This document shows, piece after piece, positions 43,676-51,588 of a stretch of DNA of 64,000 nucleotides. The position numbers and the translations under genes are program-made. Every line of letters begins with the position of its first letter. Position 1 is the first letter of the stretch. Source of the DNA: Pyrinomonadaceae bacterium (GTDB taxonomy: Bacteria; Acidobacteriota; Blastocatellia; Pyrinomonadales; Pyrinomonadaceae); assembly GCA_030841105.1 (NCBI GenBank), contig JAVEDE010000076.1:1-64000 (forward strand). Direction: 5' to 3'. Below the pieces are notes generated by a model. That model was not told the origin of the DNA. It ran no database searches and saw only the letters and a program-made list of their open reading frames with translations.

Positions 43676-45142
43676 ATGAAATTTCACTTCATAGATGAGC
43701 CGGAGCTTGAATTCGGAAGCGGTAAGCATATTTGCCCTCGCGCCGGAATAACAGACTATGGTGTATATGACACGAGGCTGTCAGACCGCAGAGACAAACT
43801 GTTTGTGGGTGCTGTAGGCACAAATGAGACCTTAGATAAATTGGGTGAATGGTTGGAGAGGCGTTCTCAGTACATTCCTGCCAAGCCGGATGCTGCCCAG
43901 CCAAACCTATTCCCAGCCTTTCCTGGGTTTAATCTTGAGACTGGATTTAAGGCTCAGTTTGAATACGGCTCAAGAACACCACGGCCATTGAAGAATGCAG
44001 TTATTGAGAAAATACTTCAGATTGAGGATTGGAATAAAAGAGTTGAAGCGGCAGTAAATATGTATCATGAGCAAATCAAATTTCTTGCTCAAAACAGAAC
44101 GGTTGACGTAATTGTTTGCATAATTCCAGATATCCTCTATGACAGCATATCAATGGAAAAGGAAATCGTTCTTGAAGAAACCTTAGAAGAAAAGCCTGTT
44201 AATGACGACGTTGAGACAGAAGAAGACGAGGAAGCCGATGATGCTCTCGAAAGTAATTTTAGGAGAGCCTTAAAAGCTAAGACAATGCAATTCGCTGTGC
44301 CTCTCCAACTCATCCGTGAGATTTCATTTGAACCAATAGTAAAGGAGCAGCAAGACGAAGCTACAAAGGCGTGGAATTTCTGTACTGCACTTTATTACAA
44401 AGCAAATCGTCAAACAGTTCCTTGGAAGCTGGTAACTAACCTTAATAAACCCTCAGCTTGTTTTGTCGGAATAAGCTTCTACAGAAGCCGAGATAAGAAG
44501 ACTCTTAATACCAGCTTGGCGCAGGTTTTCGATGAGTTGGGAAATGGAGTCATTCTGCGGGGTACTCCGGTTGAATTAGATAAAGACGACAGAAGGCCGC
44601 ATCTCTCAGAAGACCAAGCCTATCAATTACTCAAAAAGGCTCTTTCTGAGTATAGGGTTGCAATGAATAATGTGCCTGGGCGGTTGGTATTGCACAAGTC
44701 TTCTAACTTCAATGGGGCAGAGTTAAGCGGATTCAAATTAGCAACAACTGAAATGCAGGTACAGTCGGTAGATTTTCTTACCGTAATGGATTCTGATTTT
44801 AGGCTTTTCAGAAAAGGGATATATCCACCTTACAGGGGTTCTCATGTTGAGCTTGATAGAAAAACTCACCTGCTATACACGCGAGGTTCTGTAAAATACT
44901 ACAGAACTCAAACCAGCCTTTATATTCCTCAACCGCTCGAAGTTCGCATTGTTGAATCTGATGAGTCAGCTAACACCCTCTGTAGTGAAATTTTGGGGTT
45001 AACAAAAATGAATTGGAACAACACTCAGTTTGATGGGAAGTATCCAATAACGATAGGTTGTTCAAGGAGAGTCGGAGAGGTGATGAAATACCTAACTGAA
45101 AAAGACCCTGAACCGCAAATAAGCTATAGCTTTTATATGTAG
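43676..45142 (+). CDS. Short prokaryotic Argonaute (MID-PIWI), catalytically inactive
   Basis: A 488-residue short pAgo lacking N and PAZ domains. Entry: EPELEFGSGKHICPRAGITD. MID: NFRRALKAKTMQFAVPLQLI (about 194-213), the guide 5'-end binding stretch, and CTALYYKANRQTVPWKL (236-252). PIWI: ACFVGISFYRSRDKKTLNTS (261-280), where active Argonautes have D but here Ser267; LVLHKSSNFNG (337-347), where R-D-G is lost; and LDRKTHLLYTRGSVKYY. The C-terminus is ISYSFYM, as in the family. An acidic insertion (VETEEDEEADD) sits at 179-189 in the MID part. Known short pAgos use small guides to sense invader nucleic acid and trigger a partner effector; here that partner is the SMEK-APAZ protein. Confidence 0.93.
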   Translation: MKFHFIDEPELEFGSGKHICPRAGITDYGVYDTRLSDRRDKLFVGAVGTNETLDKLGEWLERRSQYIPAKPDAAQPNLFPAFPGFNLETGFKAQFEYGSRTPRPLKNAVIEKILQIEDWNKRVEAAVNMYHEQIKFLAQNRTVDVIVCIIPDILYDSISMEKEIVLEETLEEKPVNDDVETEEDEEADDALESNFRRALKAKTMQFAVPLQLIREISFEPIVKEQQDEATKAWNFCTALYYKANRQTVPWKLVTNLNKPSACFVGISFYRSRDKKTLNTSLAQVFDELGNGVILRGTPVELDKDDRRPHLSEDQAYQLLKKALSEYRVAMNNVPGRLVLHKSSNFNGAELSGFKLATTEMQVQSVDFLTVMDSDFRLFRKGIYPPYRGSHVELDRKTHLLYTRGSVKYYRTQTSLYIPQPLEVRIVESDESANTLCSEILGLTKMNWNNTQFDGKYPITIGCSRRVGEVMKYLTEKDPEPQISYSFYM

Positions 45143-45210
45143 CTCACGCATCGTGTACAGGTTGTGAAGCCCGAGTCAAGATGGAGAAATCAATTTAAGG
45201 AGTTGTCAAC

Positions 45211-45567
45211 ATGGTATTAAGTCCAACAGAAGCTCAAAATTCAGAGGAAGTTCAGAGAATAGCTGATTTCATAGAGAAAAAAATTGATGAGGTTCTGAAA
45301 GAGGGACTTACACATTTATGTTTTTCTTTTGTTGATAGTAATACATACCAATCGAATACATCTGCGACCGAACCGCTCAAATGGTACTTTTATATAACTG
45401 AAATTAAAGAGTCGGATATAACTGAGTATGTAAAAAAAGAAATTAGTGAAAGATACCAAAAAGCAGGCTGGGCAGATGTTTATTTTGATTCGAGATATAT
45501 TAAAGGAGAGAAACAACCACTTAAAATAGATTTACGTCCGAAATCATCTGAAATATTAACTTCTTAG
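45211..45567 (+). CDS. Small helical protein, paralogue 1
   Basis: A 118-residue protein: VLSPTEAQNSEEVQRIADFI, EKKIDEVLKEGLTHLCFSFV and a C-terminal part with RYQKAGWADVYFDSRYIKGE. It shares layout and phrases with the next gene (x-SP-x-x-x-NS-x-x-x-Q-x-I, I-D-E-x-L, Y-x-K-AGW), so the two are tandem duplicates. AAGGAG precedes the ATG at good spacing. It lies 68 bases after the Argonaute stop in the same direction; it could be a part of the defence module or passenger DNA. I cannot assign a function. Confidence 0.7.
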   Translation: MVLSPTEAQNSEEVQRIADFIEKKIDEVLKEGLTHLCFSFVDSNTYQSNTSATEPLKWYFYITEIKESDITEYVKKEISERYQKAGWADVYFDSRYIKGEKQPLKIDLRPKSSEILTS

Positions 45568-45610
45568 TTATCCACACCTAAGCCTCTTGACCTACTCCGT
45601 AGGAGGAAAT

Positions 45611-45889
45611 ATGCCAGTAAGTCCAGAACAGTCAGAGAATTCTATTAGGCTGCAATACATAACTAAATATATACAAGAGAGAATTGACGAGGAGCTTTTG
45701 AACGGAAATTATAAATACATCACGATAGAGTTTTCAAAATGCCCGGTAGAATTTTCTGTATTGGATGTGGGCGATGAATTAGAAGAAAAACTCCGAAAAG
45801 TATACAAAAAGGCTGGTTGGCGCAACCTACATTTTCAAATGAACAGTCATTTCTTTACTCAATCTTTCAATATCTACCTAGCCAAATAA
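45611..45889 (+). CDS. Small helical protein, paralogue 2
   Basis: A 92-residue relative of the preceding gene: PVSPEQSENSIRLQYITKYI, QERIDEELLNGNYKYITIEF and VYKKAGWRNLHFQMN. The start is fixed by a perfect AGGAGGAAAT before ATG 45611. It lacks the central segment of paralogue 1 (about 25 residues). Function unknown; pairing with paralogue 1 suggests a two-subunit assembly or a dose duplicate. Confidence 0.7.
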   Translation: MPVSPEQSENSIRLQYITKYIQERIDEELLNGNYKYITIEFSKCPVEFSVLDVGDELEEKLRKVYKKAGWRNLHFQMNSHFFTQSFNIYLAK

Positions 45890-45941
45890 TTAAAAGGCTG
45901 TGGAAAACTACACCTTGACCTCATCCATAGGCTCGCTAAGC

Positions 45942-46175
45942 TTAATACAGATACAGAAATAAAATCCCGCTATTGTTCTCACGGCTCAAAGAACCACATT
46001 GACATCGAACTACAGAACTGTAATCGTTATCGCCATCCAGCCTCTCACCTATGGCTACCTCGAAAACTTCTGAATCATATTCAATCTCGCTACGGCTGCC
46101 ACAGCAAAACGAAAACAACCCAACTTCTCCAGTTAGGTTATTTGTAATTAAAGGCCGCCACGCTTGCCCATACAA
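45942..46175 (-). CDS. Possible small protein after the receiver gene
   Basis: A 77-residue frame with normal composition (NNLTGEVGLFSFCCGSRSEI, EVAIGERLDGDNDYSS) and four cysteines, beginning 45 bases downstream of the orphan receiver gene on the same strand. No ribosome site is clear, and the family is not recognised, so it may be chance. Apart from this frame, the 330-base stretch 45,890-46,220 holds no other feature. Confidence 0.3.
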   Translation of the reverse strand: MYGQAWRPLITNNLTGEVGLFSFCCGSRSEIEYDSEVFEVAIGERLDGDNDYSSVVRCQCGSLSRENNSGILFLYLY

Positions 46176-46220
46176 GCATGATGGCCTAGCGGCACAGTCT
46201 CCCCACCTAAGACGTGCCAG

Positions 46221-46589
46221 CTATTTAATCAAATTGTTTACGGACTCCATCAAGCTTTTAACCCCTTCGGGTTTCTTCAAGAAGACATTAACTCCCGCTT
46301 GATATGCCTCTCCCTGCGAGTCAGTGGCCGATAGCATAATTATTGGGATGGCTTGGCGGTGTGGTAGCTGCCTTGCATAGCGCACGAGTTCGATGCCGTT
46401 TACGTTCGGCAAATGGTTATCAACAATGAACAGGTCATAGCGAGCGTTGCCGGATATTCTTTGTAAAGCAACTGCCCCATCAGAGCAAAGAACAACTCTG
46501 AAACCTTCCTCTTCCAGAGTTTCCTTCACCGCGTCAGCGACAATTTTATGGTCTTCTGCATATAGAATGGTGAGAGTCCCATCTGGCAT
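46221..46589 (-). CDS. Orphan response-regulator receiver (CheY-like)
   Basis: A 122-residue single receiver domain: TILYAEDHKIVADAVKETLE (acidic pocket E-D), YDLFIVDNHLPNVNGIEL (phospho-acceptor Asp), IPIIMLSATDS (Thr/Ser switch) and VFLKKPEG (Lys). There is no output domain and no histidine kinase nearby. It closely resembles the receiver at the end of the TPR regulator at 56,261-58,177 (both have ARQLPHR-x-x-x-PIIMLSA and VDN/LDN-x-LP), so the two accessory blocks share a signalling module. It may act by binding a kinase or as a phosphate sink. Confidence 0.9.
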   Translation of the reverse strand: MPDGTLTILYAEDHKIVADAVKETLEEEGFRVVLCSDGAVALQRISGNARYDLFIVDNHLPNVNGIELVRYARQLPHRQAIPIIMLSATDSQGEAYQAGVNVFLKKPEGVKSLMESVNNLIK

Positions 46590-46792
46590 ATATGGTATCC
46601 TCGCGTGAGTTCGAGTCTTTGAAAACTAGCGACGGCCAATGCGTAGCTCAACCTCAACCTCAAAGGAGTGATGAGCATCGCCGTTAGAGATGAGAGGTTC
46701 ATTCTCACGGCGAATCAGTTACGCGATGCCATCCTAGTTGAATATACAACTAGAAGCAAGTTTCAGTGTGTTCTTTCAGGAGGAAACTTCTG

Positions 46793-47068
46793 ATGGGACG
46801 CGCTGCCCGTCCGAAACCCAAGCGGTTGCCGGAAAAGTTGGCGTCTATCCGCATTGCTTTAGGGCTTTCTCAGAATGAGATACTTGTACGGTTGGGTCTT
46901 GAAGAAACGTTACTGCGAGCGGCAATCTCCGGTTATGAGATAGGAACAATCGAACCGCCGCTACCTATCATTTTGAAGTATGCTCGACTAGCGGGAATCT
47001 GTACGGATGTGTTGTTAGATGATGAATTAAACTTGCCTTCCAAACTGCCAAGCAAACCAAAGCACTAA
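46793..47068 (+). CDS. XRE-type helix-turn-helix regulator
   Basis: A 91-residue regulator: KRLPEKLASIRIALGLSQNE, then ILVRLGLEETLLRAAISGYE with the recognition helix and GTIEPPLPIILKYARLAGIC, the XRE core. The C-terminal tail is short (DDELNLPSKLPSKPKH). AGGAGG lies 14 bases before the ATG; an upstream in-frame start (46,766) is less likely. It faces the TIR gene and is divergent from the receiver gene; it may control the element. Confidence 0.88.
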   Translation: MGRAARPKPKRLPEKLASIRIALGLSQNEILVRLGLEETLLRAAISGYEIGTIEPPLPIILKYARLAGICTDVLLDDELNLPSKLPSKPKH

Positions 47069-47080
47069 ACCATCTAAGGT

Positions 47081-47743
47081 TTACTGTGGCTTGACCCACC
47101 AGTGATTACACTTAGCACATCTATACTGCATCATAAATTGAGGTAGATGAATTCGGTACTTTAAAAGACACTTAGGATTGGGACAAGTTACTTCTATACC
47201 TTCTGGTCGCCCGGTCGATAAGGCAGAATAAATAAGTCCAATGATTCCGCCTACCACAGCCCCGCCAACCTTATCTTGTGCCAGCATCGCCCCGCCCCCG
47301 CTTCCCGCAGCCATGTTCCTTAGAACGCGCATGTCATTGTAAGATTCAATAATTCGCTTTACATATACCAGCGCAACGTCACTTGTGTCATAGACTACAT
47401 AATGGTCAAAGGAAGGAATTACCATTTCTAGGCTGCCCACATCACGAATATTCTCAAACACCCAAATATCCTTGTTGCTACCTCCAACGCCCGCTGCAAA
47501 ACCAACTTCAAAACCAACCCAGTCCCTTGTATGAGAAAGTGTTTCTACGTTTGGGCTCAAGAGAACAAAGATAGCGTTTGATACGCTAATGTCTTGCTTT
47601 ATAGCTTCAGTAGTAATCGTTCCCTTTAGGAGTTGTTCTATCTCTTCATATTTGGCTGTGACACTTGAGGTCGCAAACCCCTTATTGAAGAAGTTCTTCA
47701 AGTCATCATCTTTGGCACTGTGAGATATGAATATTTGCGCCAT
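47081..47743 (-). CDS. TIR-like domain, transmembrane helix and zinc ribbon
   Basis: A 220-residue protein. N-terminal TIR-like domain: AQIFISHSAKDDDLKNFFNK, VSNAIFVLLSPNVETLSHTR and DWVGFEVGFAAG (residues 74-85), where W75-x3-E79 matches the TIR catalytic glutamate position. A Gly-rich hydrophobic segment KVGGAVVGGIIGLIYSAL (about 158-175) may cross the membrane, and the C-terminus has two cysteine pairs, TCPNPKC and RCAKC (C-x4-C, C-x2-C), a zinc ribbon. TIR domains in bacteria often deplete NAD+ or make signalling nucleotides. A membrane-anchored TIR with a zinc ribbon is unusual. It is isolated from upstream transcripts by a terminator at 47,784-47,806. Confidence 0.78.
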   Translation of the reverse strand: MAQIFISHSAKDDDLKNFFNKGFATSSVTAKYEEIEQLLKGTITTEAIKQDISVSNAIFVLLSPNVETLSHTRDWVGFEVGFAAGVGGSNKDIWVFENIRDVGSLEMVIPSFDHYVVYDTSDVALVYVKRIIESYNDMRVLRNMAAGSGGGAMLAQDKVGGAVVGGIIGLIYSALSTGRPEGIEVTCPNPKCLLKYRIHLPQFMMQYRCAKCNHWWVKPQ

Positions 47744-47783
47744 AGTAATCCCCTTATGTTTTTAATTATACTTTAAGCCATAA

Positions 47784-47806
47784 AGAAAAACCCCCGAAAG
47801 GCGGTT
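47784..47806 (-). terminator. Terminator upstream of the TIR gene
   Basis: On the minus strand AACCGCC, TTTC, GGGGGTT then TTTCTTT: a seven-pair stem with one mismatch and a T-run. It would stop transcripts entering from the right repeat. Confidence 0.6.
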
Positions 47807-47917
47807 CATTCAATTAACTTAGACACGTTGAAGATGCCGAAAAGCGTGAAAGTATCCTTGAAAGTGTCCACAAAACAAAAACAGCCGCATTGCTGCGACT
47901 GTATCTTGTTGAAATCT

Positions 47918-47965
47918 TTGGTGGAGCAGAGGAGGGTCGAACTCCTGACCTCCGCATTGCGAACG
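47918..47965. repeat. Right 48-bp direct repeat (attachment site)
   Basis: Identical to 40,288-40,335: the minus-strand 3' half of tRNA-Ala with CCA. The continuing sequence (GCTAGTTCGACACTTG) is not tRNA. It marks the junction between the Argonaute element and the next accessory block. Confidence 0.92.
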
Positions 47966-48180
47966 GCTAGTTCGACACTTGATAGCTCTCAGCATTAACA
48001 GCAATTTCCTCGGTAGAATCAACAACTTGCAGCCGCGAACGAGACACATAATTGCTGTTAAGAACTCTCAATAGCTATCTATTCCGATGAGTTTTGGCAA
48101 CGGTTTGGCAACGAAAAAAGGCGAGCTTTCGACAGAGGAATGCCCCCGAAGCCGACAGAAATGAAAGGTTTTGATAGCTA

Positions 48181-48678
48181 ATGAAAACCGCAGCGAAAAA
48201 AAAGACCGTCGCGGAGGGCGATGGCGTCGCAGATAAGAGCCTGCGTATTGAAGGCTTAACTGACAAGCAAGCGGCCTTTTTGCCTGCGCTTCTCTCCTAC
48301 CCAACGATCAAAGAAGCGTGCTTCTCTTCAGGCATCTCAGAGGCAACCGCTTGGCGTTGGTTGAATAGCGATTCAAAGTTTCGGGAACAGTACAGGCTCG
48401 CTCGTCGCCAAGTGGTCGAACATGTGATCGTCCGCATCCAGACCGACGCGGCGAGCGCGGCAAAGGTGCTGCGCGATGTTGCCGACGACAAGGAAGCGTC
48501 CGCTAGTGCGCGAGTCTCAGCAGCAAAATCAATCATCGAATTGGCTGTGAAAGCTGTTGAAATCGGTGATGTTGAAGCGCGGCTTGAGGCATTAGAACAA
48601 CACATCAAACAAAAGGAAGCCGAAGAGGCCGTGAAGGAGGAGTCGAAAGACGACGGCGAGGAGGAAGACGACAAATGA
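48181..48678 (+). CDS. Helix-turn-helix protein of phage (phBC6A51/terminase small-subunit-like) type
   Basis: A 165-residue basic-then-acidic protein. Core: GLTDKQAAFLPALLSYPTIK, then EACFSSGISEATAWRWLNSD, a recognition helix found in phage HTH proteins that resemble small terminase subunits; FREQYRLARRQVVEHVIVRI follows. The C-terminus is a coiled-coil-like acidic tail (EEAVKEESKDDGEEEDDK). It overlaps the next gene by ATGA, so they are translationally coupled. It may be a phage-derived DNA-binding remnant. Confidence 0.72.
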   Translation: MKTAAKKKTVAEGDGVADKSLRIEGLTDKQAAFLPALLSYPTIKEACFSSGISEATAWRWLNSDSKFREQYRLARRQVVEHVIVRIQTDAASAAKVLRDVADDKEASASARVSAAKSIIELAVKAVEIGDVEARLEALEQHIKQKEAEEAVKEESKDDGEEEDDK

Positions 48679-49751
48679 AAGGCACGGCAGCGCGGCTCAA
48701 GCGATTAGAGGGGCGTGCGGGCATGGGGGCGCGTTGCGCGCATTGTCGGCTATATCTACGAGCAACGTGGATAGGAGTTGAGAGTGACGGCAGGACGGCC
48801 GCTAACTCAAAAGATGAAAGGCTAGTAATTGATTGCCGCTTTTGTGGAAATCAATATGGTGTTGTGATTCTTGCGGAATGGCCGGAATGGAAGCGCGACA
48901 TTAAGCGTCTCTCCAATACCTATAAGGAAGACGAGTTTTACACAAACAAGAAAGCCTGTGCCGTGCGGTTCTTTGAATATTTCACTCAGGATCGCGCGAA
49001 GGCTCTACGCGAGTCTCGAAAAGAACTTGAAGAGGCTCTTGTACGCTGCTCTCCCGACTGGAAGCCAGTAGCGTCTAGCGGTCATGGCAGGCGCGCGAAC
49101 CCTATACAGAAGAAGTCTCTGACGAAGAAAGAGAAGGTGCGGCAGGGTTTGATTGATGAATACCTGCGTGACCTCACGCGGGAGCAGCGCGCTATGATCA
49201 AAAAGTACGGACATCGCTTTCCTGAGTTGGAGGAACTCGCCCGCGATATGCAACACATCTTCTTTCATTACTCTTTCCATCAGAAACCGGATGTCGAGGG
49301 CGATGATTTAATCAAGATGCTGCGGGCGTGGGCTGCACTTGAAACGGTGATCTGGGGCGCACCCTTACCGCACACACTCGAAGAGATTGCCGAGCAGGAG
49401 CGAGGGCTGGCACAGTTGGCGGCAGCGATTGACGAGAAGGCGCGCAAAGAAGAAGAAGCACGCGCGGAGCGTGACCGAAAATATCAAGAAGATCGGGATA
49501 GGAGCGCACGCGAAAAGCTGACACTTGCGGAAGCACGCACTGCGTTTGCACATTCAAGCGAGCCGTTGGTTATCAGGCCAGACGCTAGCCCTACGGCGCG
49601 CGATACTGACCCGCCGCGCGTCCCGACTTATAGCGAATGGCTGGCCGGAGCACGCATAGCGACAGGCGTTATTGAGAGTCATGGCGCGCCGAATGAGTGC
49701 ATTGGTAGGGAGCCAGCACGGATGCAAGGTTTCCCCGACGATCTAACGTAG
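48675..49751 (+). CDS. Zinc-finger protein with coiled-coil tail, unknown
   Basis: A 358-residue protein starting at the ATGA overlap with the HTH gene. Two cysteine pairs, CAHC (residues 21-24) and CRFC (about 54-57), form a probable zinc site. The middle is helical (LTKKEKVRQGLIDEYLRDLT), and about 255-300 is a long charged coiled coil (EKARKEEEARAERDRKYQED). It ends PTYSEWLAGARIATG and REPARMQGFPDDLT. This tail is repeated as a diverged relic at 51,589-51,732, showing local duplication. No family recognised; phage or plasmid origin is likely. Confidence 0.65.
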   Translation: MKGTAARLKRLEGRAGMGARCAHCRLYLRATWIGVESDGRTAANSKDERLVIDCRFCGNQYGVVILAEWPEWKRDIKRLSNTYKEDEFYTNKKACAVRFFEYFTQDRAKALRESRKELEEALVRCSPDWKPVASSGHGRRANPIQKKSLTKKEKVRQGLIDEYLRDLTREQRAMIKKYGHRFPELEELARDMQHIFFHYSFHQKPDVEGDDLIKMLRAWAALETVIWGAPLPHTLEEIAEQERGLAQLAAAIDEKARKEEEARAERDRKYQEDRDRSAREKLTLAEARTAFAHSSEPLVIRPDASPTARDTDPPRVPTYSEWLAGARIATGVIESHGAPNECIGREPARMQGFPDDLT

Positions 49752-49763
49752 AGCAAAGGGGCG
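49620..49763. repeat. 144-bp imperfect repeat, copy 1 (gene 3' end)
   Basis: The last about 44 codons and downstream 12 bases of the zinc-finger gene. Copy 2 is at 51,589-51,732, same length, with substitutions that keep the reading frame (T-Y-x-E-W-L-A-G-A, R-E-P-A-x-M-Q-G-F-P-D-D). Confidence 0.85.
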
Positions 49764-50056
49764 GGTGGCGAACAAAAAAAAGCCCGAGACAGGGAGCAAT
49801 ATCGTATTCTCCTAGATTCATTAACCAATTAAGCTCAAAGAGGGGGCGTAGTTACTTCTTAGTAGATTTTTTTCAGAATCTCGCGCTTATTTTCGCCCTC
49901 ACCTGCAATAACCAGAAGGTCGAACATAGGCATTCTTTACTATTGACATCTTTCTCTGACAAGCATAATTTGCAGGCACTTTTCTGCTGACGCTTATCTT
50001 CGTCGTTAGCCTCACATCAAACGCCCTTCAATATGCTCATAAAAAGAGGTGAGCTA
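49764..50056. other. Gap with no supported gene
   Basis: About 290 bases after the zinc-finger gene. An A8 run lies at 49,772 onwards; I see no gene or hairpin. Confidence 0.5.
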
Positions 50057-50578
50057 ATGACAAATAGAAAAGAAGCCGCTCTGGAACAACCAAATAACAG
50101 AGATGCATCTATAAATACACATTGTCTATTGTTAGCTGAGGTTCTATTCATAATACTTCCATTTATAGTTACCGGAATAGTTTTTTCATATCAAGGAGTG
50201 CCATTAAAAATCATCTATCTTCCTGAATGGTCACTTGCTTCTTCCGTTCTGATGGGGCAAGCACTTGTAAAATATATATCCAATATTTTGTCTTCAAAGG
50301 GACAACGTAATTTGCACTGGGAGAGAGTGGCTTTGAGTCTTTCAGCCTTAATTGTCTTTGGCCTAGCTCCATCGTTGTTAATCCTTTCTTTGATCTTGGT
50401 TACTGATCCGTTTTCAAAGGGTTTAGCTATTTCCCAGATAGTCCTCTTCTTACTTGGTTTGTTAGCGTTTTTTTTCTTCGGCGGCTATGCCCCGGCTTGG
50501 ATTACTATAAAAAGTGAGGAGGATAAGCGTATAGAGGCAGGTGAACAGCCGAAGCCAAATTTATTAGAACCTCAGTAG
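50057..50578 (+). CDS. Four-TM membrane protein, unknown
   Basis: A 173-residue inner-membrane protein with four predicted helices (LLLAEVLFIILPFIVTGIVF, SLASSVLMGQALVKYI, VALSLSALIVFGLAPSLLIL, IVLFLLGLLAFFFFGGYAP) and charged ends. ATG 50057 follows AGAGGTGA. Low GC. It neighbours a VWA-like lipoprotein gene 56 bases downstream; the two lie between the duplicated 144-bp repeats, so they may have come as one insert. Confidence 0.7.
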   Translation: MTNRKEAALEQPNNRDASINTHCLLLAEVLFIILPFIVTGIVFSYQGVPLKIIYLPEWSLASSVLMGQALVKYISNILSSKGQRNLHWERVALSLSALIVFGLAPSLLILSLILVTDPFSKGLAISQIVLFLLGLLAFFFFGGYAPAWITIKSEEDKRIEAGEQPKPNLLEPQ

Positions 50579-50634
50579 CTAGAAAGTTGTATTCAGATCA
50601 AACAATCATATTTAGATTTGATAGGTATAGAAAA

Positions 50635-51465
50635 ATGATTAACAAGCGTCGAGGAATAAGTTACATGAGTATATCTTTCAGTACTGAGATATCATCTTTG
50701 TTAATCATGTTATTAACCTTAACATTCTCTTCTTGTACTGATAATACAGGTGCAGCCAACGTTTTAGAGCCTATATCAATCCCACCTGCAACGGTGTTGG
50801 ATGTATACATTGATGCAACACCGAGCGTTAACAAAGTCGGTCGCTCTGAGGTTGCAGAAAACCTTTTTAAATCGCTACCTGCTCTTGTAAAGAATCGAAA
50901 CATTATTGAATTAAGGATATTTGAATTCGGTAGAGATGGGTTTGCTCCTATAGAGAGAATGTCTATTAACTTCCCATCCATAGAGGGCTTTCTAAAACAA
51001 GAAATGCCACGAGATATTGAGAAAAGATTATTTAGAGAAGCAGCAATAGAAGCGAAAAGGAGAGAAAAGGCATTACAAGAATATAAGGAGAAAGTGCAGG
51101 AGGTTTTGAAAGGTTTTTCTGCCCAAACATTTTTACCTATTAATTCAACTGAACCTTATACGGATATAAAGGGGCTTGTGTATCGTATCTCCTCTATCAA
51201 GGACTCAAGACCGCATCTCATTCTCGTTATAACTGATGGCAATGGTTCTCATTTGGATGAAATCCAGCCACCACCTCCCCCGCAATCTCCTGTCCAATTA
51301 GTTATTGTGATAACACCAGAAAGAAGCGAAACAAGTGGCTCTTTAGAAGATTACGCGAGGAAACGAACCTTATTAACTAAAATAGTACCGTGGGCGCAAA
51401 TAATCCCATTCTTTATAGAAGATTTTAATACTGTTTTCGAGGATGCTAAAACACAGAATAAATAA
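50635..51465 (+). CDS. VWA-like lipoprotein, unknown
   Basis: A 276-residue protein: signal peptide with core EISSLLIMLLTLTFSSC, where the Cys after FSS is a likely lipobox. After it, TVLDVYIDATPSVNKVGRSE (D-x-T-x-S, a relaxed metal-ion-dependent site) and LILVITDGNGSHLDE (TDG) suggest a von Willebrand A fold. A charged helix (REKALQEYKEKVQEVLKG) lies between. ATG 50635 is chosen to include the KRR before the hydrophobic core; ATG 50665 would also work. It would be attached to the outer side of a membrane. Confidence 0.68.
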   Translation: MINKRRGISYMSISFSTEISSLLIMLLTLTFSSCTDNTGAANVLEPISIPPATVLDVYIDATPSVNKVGRSEVAENLFKSLPALVKNRNIIELRIFEFGRDGFAPIERMSINFPSIEGFLKQEMPRDIEKRLFREAAIEAKRREKALQEYKEKVQEVLKGFSAQTFLPINSTEPYTDIKGLVYRISSIKDSRPHLILVITDGNGSHLDEIQPPPPPQSPVQLVIVITPERSETSGSLEDYARKRTLLTKIVPWAQIIPFFIEDFNTVFEDAKTQNK

Positions 51466-51588
51466 GAGGCAAACGTTAAGTTATTTACAATCGACCCTTT
51501 GCACGTTTACGTGAGTTTGCCATTATAAAATCACTCCAAATAAGGATCATGGGATTCGCCTGCGGCGCACGACGCAGACCAGTTGCAC

